64,000 nt of DNA from Promicromonospora sukumoe 327MFSha3.1 (lineage in GTDB: Bacteria > Actinomycetota > Actinomycetes > Actinomycetales > Cellulomonadaceae), in assembly GCF_000385135.1 (NCBI RefSeq), contig NZ_ARQM01000010.1, positions 1,798,001-1,862,000 on the forward strand, read 5' to 3'. A program made the position numbers and the translations under genes. The notes beneath the pieces were generated by a model. It was not told the DNA's origin. It did not search any database and saw only the letters and a list, made by a program, of their open reading frames with translations. How positions within the stretch are numbered: the stretch's first letter is position 1; each line of letters begins with the position of its first letter. Below are positions 33,760 through 41,325 of the stretch, piece after piece.

Positions 33760-36700
33760 TCAGCCGGCCGGCGTCCCGGCCGGCACCGGTGCGGTCGCCA
33801 CGTCGAAGACGTGCATGATGCCGCGGTCCGTCGAGGCGGGCAGCACCACGGCGTCGACCGTCCTGCCCGGGTCCAGCGCCACGGGAGCCGTCGCGAACAC
33901 GCGGAACGTGCCCGTCCCGGCCGTGCCGTTGCGGTTGTTGCGGCCCTGCACCTCGACCAGCGTGGTGTTGCCCGCGCCGGGGCCCGCCGCCCAGTCCGTC
34001 AGCTCGACCTCGACCGGCTGGCGCGTTCCGTCCGTGTACTCGACGTACGCCGTCCCGCGCGCGGGGCCGTTCGTGGCCAGCCCGAGGAACGAGACCGCCG
34101 ACGCCGGAGCGTCGTCCAGCTCGACCCGCTGACCTGCGACGATCCAGTTGTCCGGCTCGCCCGCTCCGGCGTCGGGCCACGTGAAGGCGACGCCCGTGTC
34201 CGCGCCGTCCACGCGCAGGGGCAGGCGCGCCCCCGGCGCGGCGCCCGCCGCCGTCAGCCCCTCGCGCGACAGCGACCAGTCGCTCAGGTCCATCGACCCG
34301 AGGTTCCCGCGGCCGTCGGGCGTGGTGCCCACGTTGTTTCGGCCGTCCATCTCCTCGGTGTACGACGGCGGGACGTCGTCCGCCCCGGTGCCCCACGTAC
34401 CCGGCTCGTCGGACATCGTGAAGCGCAGCGTGCCGCCCTTGCGGGCGAACGACGCGTCGACGACGGACGAGGTCTGCGCGCGGCCGTCGACCCGCAGGCC
34501 CGTGGTGTACCGGCGCTCGCTGCTCGCTCCCGGCGCCACGATCTCGTAGTCGCGGCGGCTGTCGGCGGCGTCGATCGTGATGCGCTCCCACAGCGGGGCG
34601 CTGACCACCAGGTCCGCGGTGCCGTAGACCACGGGGTAGACGCCCAGGTTGGCCCAGACGTACCAGGCGCTCAGGCCGCCCTGGTCGTCGTTGCCGGGCA
34701 GGCCCGTCGGCGTCGTGTCGTACAGCTCGTCGACCGCGCGGTGCAGGACGTCCGTGGTCTTGTGCGGCTTGCCGAGCCAGTTGTAGACCCACGGGGAGCT
34801 GAAGGCCGGCTCGTTGCTGAGGTAGTTGCCGGTCTGGGTGTACGCGCCGGCGTCGAGGTCGGCCATGAGCACGTCGAGCGCCTGCTCGGCGGCCTGGGCA
34901 CCGCCCCGCGCGGTGACGAGCGCGCCGACGTTGTGCGGCACCATCCAGCCGTACTGGTACCCGGTGGACTGGTTGAACTGGCCGCGGCCCGCCCCGTCGT
35001 CGCGCACGCGCAGGTCGAACGACCGGTCGAAGCCGGTGCGCTCGCGGGGCCGGATGTGCCTGGTCACGGGGTCGAACACGTTCTGCCAGGACTGGGCGCG
35101 GACCATGAGCGCGTCGTGGGCCGCGTCGTCGCCGAGGCGCTGCGCGAACTGCGCGATGGCGAAGTCCTCGACCGAGTACTCCAGCACGCGGGCCGTGGCG
35201 AAGTTGCCCTTGCGGTTCTCGATCATGCCCGTGGCGAGGTACTGGTACGCGTCCGGGCGGGTGCTGGCCTCGCCCGGCAGCGACTGGGTTGCCAGCAGGG
35301 AGTCGAGCGCGGCCTGACGGTCGTAGTCCGTGGCGCCGAAGTCGTCCATCGCGGCCAGCGCGATCGGGAGCGAGTCGGCCGCCATGCGGGCCTGCACCAG
35401 GTTGTAGGTCGGGCCGTCGTACCAGGTGCCCGTCTGCTGGGCCATCAGCACGATCGACTGCGCGATGTCCTCCGCGACCCTCGGGAAGGTCATCGCCAGG
35501 AGCTGGGCGTGGCCGCGGTAGAAGTCCCAGCCGGCGAAGTTCACGTAGAGGTGCCGGCCCTTCTCGACGCGGCGCACCGTGCCGTCGTAGCCGACGTACT
35601 GCCCGTTGACGTCCTCGAAGACGTTCGGCTGCTGCAGCACGTGGTACAGCGCCGTGTAGAGCTTGGTGCGCTCGGCGTCGGTGTCGGTGCCCGCGTCGGG
35701 GCCGTCGCCGCCGTCCACCTCGATGGTGCCGAGCGCCTCGCGCCAGTCGTTCCGGGCGGCGGCGCGGACGGCGTCGAAGCTCTTGTTCCGCACCTCCGTG
35801 ACGCGGTTGAGCGCCGCGTTCTCGACGCTCGTGTAGCTCAGGCCGATGCGGGCCGTCACGGTGCTGCCCGGATCGAAGCCGAGCCAGGCGCCCGTGCCGT
35901 GCTTGGCCGTGGTGCCGGCCGCGTGGTCCTCGCCGGGCGTGACCGCGCCGTCGCCCCACACGCCGTGGGTCTTGATCGGCCGGTCGAACGTCGCGGAGAA
36001 GTGCACCGTGTAGTACGTGCCCTGGTTGCAGACGGCGCCCGCGGTGACCGTGCCGGTCACGGTGCGGCGCTGCGCGTCGACGGTGACCTCGCTGGCGCGG
36101 ATCGAGTTGTTCGAGCCGGCGACGTCGAGCAGCAGGGTGGCGCCGTCGGCGTCCTCGGGGAACTCGAACCGGCTGACGGCGGTGCGCTGGGTGGCGGTGA
36201 GCTGCGTGGTCACGTCGTTGCCGGTGGTGACCTCGTAGAAGCCGGGCTCGGCACGCTCGTCGTCGTGGCTGAACGGGAGGTAGTAGTCCCGGATGTTCGC
36301 CGCCGGGTCCGTCGGCAGCTCGCCGTCGGGCAGGGCGCCGGTGAACGGCAGGACCGGGAAGTCGAACCCGCCGTAGTTGCCCGTGCAGCCCGTGCCCGAC
36401 AGGCGGGTCATGCCGAAGCCGCGGATGCGGTCGGCGGTGTACTCGTACCCGCCCTTCTCGCCGTTGCTGCCCTCGCGGTACGTCGTGGGGCTGGACTGCA
36501 CCAGGCCGAACGGCGCCGTCGCCCCCGGGAACGTGTTCCCGTAGGCGTCGTTGCTCTTGTTCTCCGTGGTGTCGAGCTCGGTGCCGATGAACTGGTCGAC
36601 GGCGTCGAACGGCGTCAGCTCGCGGGAGTGTGCGGTCGGCCGCTGGGCCGGTGCCGGCTCTGCCGGGGCGGGCTGGGCCGCCGCGGACAGCGTGACGGCG

Positions 36701-36780
36701 GGGGTGAGCGCGAGGAGCGTCACCACCCCCGCCGCGAGCGCCGCCCGGTGTGGCGCTGGGCGCCACCTGGATGAGGACAT
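33760..36780 (-). CDS. Secreted GH92 alpha-mannosidase
   Basis: 1006 residues. Signal peptide (HRAALAAGVVTLLALTPAVT then AAAQPAPAE). The N-terminal beta-sandwich (FIGTELDTTENKSNDAYGNT; FGMTRLSGTGCTG) and the (alpha/alpha)6 catalytic domain (YTALYHVLQQPNVFEDVNGQ; FAGWDFYRGHAQLLAMTFP; PGNDDQGGLSAWYVW) match GH92, calcium-dependent exo-alpha-mannosidases of N-glycan or yeast mannan. The last 200 residues after GTGADDVPPSYTEEMDGR look like an extra carbohydrate-binding-like module. AGGAACC precedes the ATG. No cell-wall anchor seen, so released. Confidence 0.92.
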   Translation of the reverse strand: MSSSRWRPAPHRAALAAGVVTLLALTPAVTLSAAAQPAPAEPAPAQRPTAHSRELTPFDAVDQFIGTELDTTENKSNDAYGNTFPGATAPFGLVQSSPTTYREGSNGEKGGYEYTADRIRGFGMTRLSGTGCTGNYGGFDFPVLPFTGALPDGELPTDPAANIRDYYLPFSHDDERAEPGFYEVTTGNDVTTQLTATQRTAVSRFEFPEDADGATLLLDVAGSNNSIRASEVTVDAQRRTVTGTVTAGAVCNQGTYYTVHFSATFDRPIKTHGVWGDGAVTPGEDHAAGTTAKHGTGAWLGFDPGSTVTARIGLSYTSVENAALNRVTEVRNKSFDAVRAAARNDWREALGTIEVDGGDGPDAGTDTDAERTKLYTALYHVLQQPNVFEDVNGQYVGYDGTVRRVEKGRHLYVNFAGWDFYRGHAQLLAMTFPRVAEDIAQSIVLMAQQTGTWYDGPTYNLVQARMAADSLPIALAAMDDFGATDYDRQAALDSLLATQSLPGEASTRPDAYQYLATGMIENRKGNFATARVLEYSVEDFAIAQFAQRLGDDAAHDALMVRAQSWQNVFDPVTRHIRPRERTGFDRSFDLRVRDDGAGRGQFNQSTGYQYGWMVPHNVGALVTARGGAQAAEQALDVLMADLDAGAYTQTGNYLSNEPAFSSPWVYNWLGKPHKTTDVLHRAVDELYDTTPTGLPGNDDQGGLSAWYVWANLGVYPVVYGTADLVVSAPLWERITIDAADSRRDYEIVAPGASSERRYTTGLRVDGRAQTSSVVDASFARKGGTLRFTMSDEPGTWGTGADDVPPSYTEEMDGRNNVGTTPDGRGNLGSMDLSDWSLSREGLTAAGAAPGARLPLRVDGADTGVAFTWPDAGAGEPDNWIVAGQRVELDDAPASAVSFLGLATNGPARGTAYVEYTDGTRQPVEVELTDWAAGPGAGNTTLVEVQGRNNRNGTAGTGTFRVFATAPVALDPGRTVDAVVLPASTDRGIMHVFDVATAPVPAGTPAG

Positions 36781-36909
36781 GACTGGTTCCTGACGTGTCC
36801 GGGGAAGGGTCGGCTCAGTGTGTTGGCCGAGGTCTTCGCCCAGGTGAGCGCCGCACGGCCGCGGGGTGAACGGGCGGTGGCGGCCAGGCTGCCGCGTGCG
36901 GTGGCGGGG

Positions 36910-37713
36910 CTACCGCCGCAGGAAGTCGGTCACCACGGCGAGGAACTCGTCCGGGGCCTCGTCGTGCACCATGTGGCCGACCCGGATCTCGACGAGCCGG
37001 CCGCGGGCCACACCGGCGGCGAACTCCGCGAGGTCGGCCTGGTCCACGTTGCTCGTCGGGCCGCCCGCGACGACGAGCACGGGCGCCTCGATCCCCAGCG
37101 CGTCGTCCCACCAGGCCGGGTCGGGGTCGCCGCGCTGGGCGCGCAGCGCGTTGACGAGCGGCCAGTCGAACGGGACGGGGTGGTCCGGCTCGTCGAACGG
37201 CTCGAACCGCGGCCCGCCGGCGCGGGGCGGGGTGGCGTCCTCGAGGACGAGCCGGGTGACGGGGGGCGGGGTGGGGGTGGCCGGCTTGGTCGCGGGTGTG
37301 GTGGCGTTCAGGGTGGCGGTGACCAGTGCGGCGGTGACGGCGCCCATCGAGTGCCCGACGATCGCGAGTCCGCCCGGGGCGGTGACGTCGAGCGCGGCGC
37401 AGAACGCGAGGGTGTCCGCCGTCATCAGCTCGTACGAGTACTGCCCGGGCCGGTCGCTCTCGCCGTGGCCTCGCGCGTCGGGGGCCAGGACCCGGTAGCC
37501 GAGCGCCGCCAGGTCGTCGAGCAGGGGATCCCACGACAGCGAGCTCTCCCCGAGGGCGTGCAGCAGGAGCAGGACCGGGGCGGCGGGGTCCCCGGCCTCG
37601 CGGTAGGCGAGGCGCAGGCGGGTGGTCTCGGCGGGCGCGACGACGTCGTCGTGCCGGAGGGCTGCGTGGTGGATGTCGACGTGGCGGACCGGGTGCTGGG
37701 CTGCGGTGGTCAT
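36910..37713 (-). CDS. Alpha/beta hydrolase
   Basis: 267 residues from ATG 37713; a CATACT hexamer 7 nt upstream and no ribosome site suggest a leaderless message, so the longer frame to 37950 is not used. LLLLHALGESSLSWDPLLDD (oxyanion region), nucleophile elbow GHSMGA, acid within VVAGGPTSNVDQAD and His in RVGHMVHDEAPDEF. A Thr/Pro insertion follows the nucleophile (LNATTPATKPATPTPPP). Substrate unknown. Confidence 0.85.
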   Translation of the reverse strand: MTTAAQHPVRHVDIHHAALRHDDVVAPAETTRLRLAYREAGDPAAPVLLLLHALGESSLSWDPLLDDLAALGYRVLAPDARGHGESDRPGQYSYELMTADTLAFCAALDVTAPGGLAIVGHSMGAVTAALVTATLNATTPATKPATPTPPPVTRLVLEDATPPRAGGPRFEPFDEPDHPVPFDWPLVNALRAQRGDPDPAWWDDALGIEAPVLVVAGGPTSNVDQADLAEFAAGVARGRLVEIRVGHMVHDEAPDEFLAVVTDFLRR

Positions 37714-37845
37714 CCGCGCAAGTATGCCGAGCCCGCGACCGGCCGCTGACCAGCGGGAACAACCCGGCCCGAAAATCCGCTGACCGCGTAGCGCTCCGGC
37801 CGCTACGGTCGGGCGTCGCTGACGCACCGGACGGAGGTGAGACGC

Positions 37846-38049
37846 GTGAGAAGCAACAAGAAGGACCGCGCCCGGCACAAGCACGCGCTCCCGGCCGAGG
37901 CCGTGCGGGAGCGCGCGGAGCACGCCCGGTCGGGCGCGGCCGGGGTGCACACCGACCAGCAGGCCCGGGCCTACCGCACCGGCGCCACCAACCGCGTGGG
38001 CTCGCGCTCGGCCCGGGTCCGCGCCGCGATCCGCGCTGACGAGCGCTGA
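37846..38049 (+). CDS. Small basic hypothetical protein
   Basis: 67 residues, very Arg/Lys/His-rich (RSNKKDRARHKHALPAEAVR; GATNRVGSRSARVRAAIRAD). GTG 37846 has GGAGG 8 nt upstream, which makes it a real gene rather than a shadow. No family recognised; size and charge would suit a nucleic-acid or ribosome-associated protein, but this is a guess. Confidence 0.6.
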   Translation: MRSNKKDRARHKHALPAEAVRERAEHARSGAAGVHTDQQARAYRTGATNRVGSRSARVRAAIRADER

Positions 38050-38090
38050 CCGGCGCTGACCGGCGCTGACCGGCGCTGACCGGCGCCGAG
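38041..38090. repeat. 10-bp tandem repeat across the stop codon
   Basis: CGGCGCTGAC repeated three times between a degenerate first (GAGCGCTGAC) and last unit (CGGCGCCGAG), running through the stop of the small basic gene. Each unit carries TGA, giving extra stops in successive frames. Confidence 0.85.
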
Positions 38091-38117
38091 CCTCCCGCGG
38101 GGCCCCGCCGAGCGGAG

Positions 38118-38188
38118 GTGCGCTTCTACCCAGTCATTTGGCCCGAAACACGGCTGATTCCGGGCCTAATGACTGGGTAGAAGCGCAC
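38118..38188. repeat. Long hairpin between converging genes, family A copy 2
   Basis: 28-nt arms (38118-38145 and 38161-38188) with one mismatch, loop 15 nt. Outer core GTGCGCTTCTACCCAG is shared with copy 1; the next bases differ from copy 1 in both arms so that pairing is kept. Confidence 0.93.
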
Positions 38189-38236
38189 ATCGGCGACCCG
38201 CCCCGGCGGGGCGGCGGGGCGGCGGGGCGGCGGCCG

Positions 38237-39034
38237 TCAGTGGTCGTGGGGCGCGCCGGCCACCACGGGCGTCGCGCCCGGGCGGTTCCACTGCGCCGCC
38301 GGGCGGCCGCCCGACCAGCTGTTGCCGGCGCCGTCCTCGTCCGTGCGCCAGAACCAGCCCGGGACCTTGCCCTCCGGCCAGCCCTCGGGCGAGTCCTGCC
38401 AGGCCTCCAGGCGGCCGCGCGCCGTCATGTCGAGCAGCGCCAGCGCGGGCATCGTCGCCTCGGCCCCGCGGCCCGTCACGGAGTTGGTCAGGAACACCCG
38501 GTCGCGTGCACGTAGGAAGCACAGCCAGGTGCCGAACTCGCCGCCGCCCAGCACGTCCTCCGTCGTCTTCAGCACCGAGTACCAGTGCCGCGGGTACCCC
38601 ATGAACTCCACGAACGGCGCGAGCTCCGCGTACGGCGCCTTCGCCACGACCGCGAACGAGACGCCGCGCGCGTTCAGGTACGCGGGGTCCTGCACCGCGA
38701 AATAGGTCAGCGTGCAGCCCTCGCACTGATTCTCGAACGGCTCGCCCGGGTGCCACATGTGCTTGTAGACGACCAGCTCCTCGCGGCCCGCGAACAGGTC
38801 CAGCAGCGTGACCGGGCCGTCCGGTCCGACGACGACGGCGCCCGCGTCGACCTCCGTCATCGGCAGCCGGCGCCGCGCCGCCGCGATCGCGTCGCCCTCG
38901 TGCGTGTGCGCCTTCTCCCGCACGAGCAGCTCGTCGCGGGCAGCCTGCCAGGCGGCCCGGTCGACGACGGGCGGCACGGCGGGCTCGCCGGCGACGCCGT
39001 CCGGGTCGGCGTGGTGCTGGGGTGTCGCGGTCAT
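38237..39034 (-). CDS. DUF899 family thioredoxin-like protein
   Basis: 265 residues from ATG 39034. Hallmarks of the family: LLVREKAHTHEGDAIAAARR, MTEVDAG, LLDLFAGREELVVYKHMWHP, QCEGCTLTYFAVQDPAYLN and GYPRHWYSVLKTTEDVLG. The C-x-x-C (CEGC) is placed like the redox site of thioredoxin-fold relatives. Function not established; probably a cytosolic redox or detoxification role. Family C hairpin lies 41 bp upstream of its start. Confidence 0.85.
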   Translation of the reverse strand: MTATPQHHADPDGVAGEPAVPPVVDRAAWQAARDELLVREKAHTHEGDAIAAARRRLPMTEVDAGAVVVGPDGPVTLLDLFAGREELVVYKHMWHPGEPFENQCEGCTLTYFAVQDPAYLNARGVSFAVVAKAPYAELAPFVEFMGYPRHWYSVLKTTEDVLGGGEFGTWLCFLRARDRVFLTNSVTGRGAEATMPALALLDMTARGRLEAWQDSPEGWPEGKVPGWFWRTDEDGAGNSWSGGRPAAQWNRPGATPVVAGAPHDH

Positions 39035-39074
39035 GGTGCGCTCCTTGTCCGAGGGGGACGGTCGACGCCCCGTC

Positions 39075-39124
39075 TCCGTGTCAGACGTACAGATCCCTCT
39101 GGTGATCCGTACGTCTGACACGGA
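39075..39124. repeat. Long hairpin, family C copy 2
   Basis: Arms TCCGTGTCAGACGTAC (39075-39090) and complement (39109-39124), continued by one A-C mismatch and GATC/GATC; central CTCTGG shared with copy 1. Here it is between divergent genes. Confidence 0.9.
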
Positions 39125-39206
39125 GGCGGAACGTTTCCCTGGGTAGACGACGGGGCGCGCCGAAGGTCATCGGTCGGCCCTACCCGGACGACGAACGGGC
39201 CGGCTC

Positions 39207-39274
39207 CGGAACGACACCCACGCCGGAACGACACCGACGTCGGAACGACACCCACGCCGGAACGACACCCCCCG
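39207..39274. repeat. 17-bp direct repeats, 4 copies
   Basis: CGGAACGACACCCACGC and close variants repeated head to tail four times, ending 24 bp before the -10 element of the hydroxyacid dehydrogenase gene. Iteron-like; could bind a regulator. Confidence 0.85.
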
Positions 39275-39297
39275 CCCCGCCCCCCGCACCGTGCGCC

Positions 39298-39310
39298 TAG
39301 GGTGGCCCGC
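39298..39310 (+). promoter_or_regulatory. -10 element TAGGGT for a leaderless message
   Basis: TAGGGT (39298-39303) with 7 nt to ATG 39311; decides this start over GTG 39302, which overlaps the hexamer. Confidence 0.5.
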
Positions 39311-40252
39311 ATGCGCATCGCCGTCCTCGACGACTACCAGCAGGCCGCCCACCGCCTCGCCGACTGGGACAGCCTCGGCGCCGACGTCACCTTCCACGCC
39401 GAGCACCTCGCCGACCCCGCGGCGCTCGCGGACGCGCTGGCCGGGTGCGACGTCGTCGTCGCCATGCGGGAGCGGACACCCTTCGACGCCGCCACGCTCG
39501 ACCTGCTGCCCGACCTGCGGCTCCTGGTGACGACCGGCCGCGCCAACGCGTCGATCGACCTGACCGCGGCCGCCGCGCGGGGCGTGGTGGTGTGCGGCAC
39601 GGACTCGCCGTCGTCGGCCACGCCGGAGCTGACCTGGGCGCTGATCCTGGCCGTGGCGCGGCACCTGCCGCAGGAGGACGCTCGCCTGCGCGCGGGCGGC
39701 TGGCAGCACACGATCGGCACCGACCTGGCCGGGCGCACGCTCGGTGTGGTGGGGCTCGGCCGGCTGGGCACGCAGGTCGCGCGCGTCGGCGCGGCGTTCG
39801 GCATGGACGTCGTGGCCTGGAGCAGCAACCTGGACCCGGACGTCGCGGCCGAGCGCGGCGCACGGGCCGTTCCCAAGGACGAGCTGTTCGCGACGTCGGA
39901 CGTCGTCACCGTGCACTACAAGCTGAGCCCGCGCAGCGTCGGCATCGTCGGGCGCGCGGACCTGGACCGGATGAAGCCGACCGCGATCCTGGTCAACACC
40001 TCGCGCGGGCCCCTGGTGGACACCGCCGCGCTGCTGGAGGCCCTGCACGCCGGCCGGATCGGCGGCGCCGGCCTGGACGTGTACGACGTCGAGCCCCTGC
40101 CCGCGGACGACCCGCTGCGCTCTGCCCCGCGAACCGTGCTGACGCCGCACCTCGGCTACGTCACGGAGGACACGTACGCCACGTTCTTCCCGCAGGTCGT
40201 CGAGGACGTCGCGGCCTGGGCGGCGGGGAGCCCGGTACGGCTGCTCGGCTGA
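39311..40252 (+). CDS. D-2-hydroxyacid dehydrogenase family protein
   Basis: 313 residues. Catalytic and NAD-binding halves are clear: GVVGLGRLGTQVARVGAAFG (NAD loop), the Arg region LVTTGRANASIDL, LVNTSRGPLVDTAALLEAL, GLDVYDVEPLP with the acidic residue, and LTPHLGYVT with the His. Reduces 2-keto acids to D-2-hydroxyacids or the reverse; the group containing phosphoglycerate dehydrogenase-like enzymes. A Trp-rich NAD domain (VVAWSSNLDPDVAAERG) has no clear NADP Arg. Preceded by four 17-bp direct repeats. Confidence 0.9.
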   Translation: MRIAVLDDYQQAAHRLADWDSLGADVTFHAEHLADPAALADALAGCDVVVAMRERTPFDAATLDLLPDLRLLVTTGRANASIDLTAAAARGVVVCGTDSPSSATPELTWALILAVARHLPQEDARLRAGGWQHTIGTDLAGRTLGVVGLGRLGTQVARVGAAFGMDVVAWSSNLDPDVAAERGARAVPKDELFATSDVVTVHYKLSPRSVGIVGRADLDRMKPTAILVNTSRGPLVDTAALLEALHAGRIGGAGLDVYDVEPLPADDPLRSAPRTVLTPHLGYVTEDTYATFFPQVVEDVAAWAAGSPVRLLG

Positions 40253-40294
40253 ACGGACGGCGGACAGGCCGGCCCGCCAACCGGGTCGGTACGG

Positions 40295-40645
40295 CTAGCG
40301 CAGCGCCGCCGAGACGATCTCCAGGGCCTCGGCCCGGCTGATCCCGAGCGCGCGGGCCGTCTCGGCGTACTGCGCCGCGGCGTCCTGGGCCAGGGCGAGG
40401 CGCTGGTTCCCCGCCGCGCTGACGAAGGTCCCGGCACGGCCACGGGTCTCGACCAGCCCGGCGGCCTCCAGCTCGCGGTAGGCGCGGGCCACGGTGTTGA
40501 CGGCGATCCCGAGGTCGGCGGCGAGCGCCCGCACGGTCGGCAGGCGGGTGCCGACGGGCAGCGTCCGGTCCGCCATCTGCTGCGCGAGCCCAGTGCGCAC
40601 CTGCTCGAACGGCGGGACGGAGGACTCGGCGTCGATGCTGATCAC
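40295..40645 (-). CDS. GntR family transcriptional regulator (short, YtrA-like)
   Basis: 116 residues: winged HTH (PPFEQVRTGLAQQMADRTLP; LPTVRALAADLGIAVNTVAR; LEAAGLVETRGRAGTFV) and only a short helical tail, as in the YtrA group that often controls ABC exporters. GTG 40645 lies 7 nt after TACTGT, so probably leaderless. It converges with the dehydrogenase gene; no exporter adjoins it, so its target is unknown. Confidence 0.87.
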   Translation of the reverse strand: MISIDAESSVPPFEQVRTGLAQQMADRTLPVGTRLPTVRALAADLGIAVNTVARAYRELEAAGLVETRGRAGTFVSAAGNQRLALAQDAAAQYAETARALGISRAEALEIVSAALR

Positions 40646-40674
40646 GCCCGCCACAGTACAAGCGCGGCCCCGCA

Positions 40675-40791
40675 TCGACCGGACGAACGGGAGGCGGCCG
40701 CCGTGCCTCCCGCTCGCACGACCTGCTCAGACGGCCCGCTCAGCCGACCCGCTCGGACGAACTGCTCGCACGAACCCCTCACTCGAACCCC
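40675..40791. repeat. Degenerate repeat after the VOC gene
   Basis: Loose repeats built on CGCTCGGACGAACTGCTCG-like units (CTCAC/CGAACCCCTCAC etc.) between the ends of the VOC gene and the gntR promoter. A related repeat lies at 55079-55242. Confidence 0.55.
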
Positions 40792-41229
40792 TCACACGAC
40801 GCAGAGCTCGTTGCCCTCCGGGTCGCGCATCGTGACGTGGTCCAGCCCGGCCGGTCCGGGAGACTCCCAGGCGACGGTGCCGCCCGCCGCGACCAGCTCG
40901 GCGACCTTGGCGCGGATGCGCTCCTCACGCAGCGCGGGCGCCACGTCCCGCCCGCCGGAGACCTGCAGGTCGAGGTGCACCCGGTTCTTGACGGTCTTGG
41001 GTTCCGGCACGCGCAGGAGCGACAGGTTCGGCAGCCTGTCCTCGGGGTCGTAGAGGTAGGCGCCGTCGTGCCACTCCTCCTCAGGCACGCCCTGCGCGGC
41101 CATCCAGGCGTCCCACGAGTCCCAGCCCGACGGCGGGGGCCGCTCGACGTAGCCGAGGGCGAGCATCCAGAACGCCGCCACCGAGGGGGCGTCGGCGCAG
41201 TCCATCGTGAGGGTCCAGTCGGTGGCCAT
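40792..41229 (-). CDS. VOC family protein (glyoxalase-like)
   Basis: 145 residues with the paired beta-alpha-beta-beta-beta layout: WTLTMDCADAPSVAAFWMLA at the start, RVHLDLQVSG (His-x-Asp) opening the second half and HVTMRDPEGNELCVV at the end, typical of the glyoxalase_6-like actinobacterial group. ATG 41229 is 6 nt after TAACCT; leaderless. Enzymatic role unknown; some relatives are resistance proteins. Confidence 0.87.
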   Translation of the reverse strand: MATDWTLTMDCADAPSVAAFWMLALGYVERPPPSGWDSWDAWMAAQGVPEEEWHDGAYLYDPEDRLPNLSLLRVPEPKTVKNRVHLDLQVSGGRDVAPALREERIRAKVAELVAAGGTVAWESPGPAGLDHVTMRDPEGNELCVV

Positions 41230-41325
41230 ACGTGCAGGTTAGGGGGTCGCCTCACCCACCGCGCGGTGGTAGACATGTACGACATAGGCGGAACGTGACT
41301 TCGTGACCTGGCTCGAGGGGGAACC

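Noticed and set aside
33721-36774. 1017-residue + strand open frame opposite the GH92 gene
   Set aside because: No domain or ribosome site, Arg/Val/Gly-biased composition typical of antisense frames in high-GC DNA; the minus strand encodes a full GH92 enzyme with a signal peptide.
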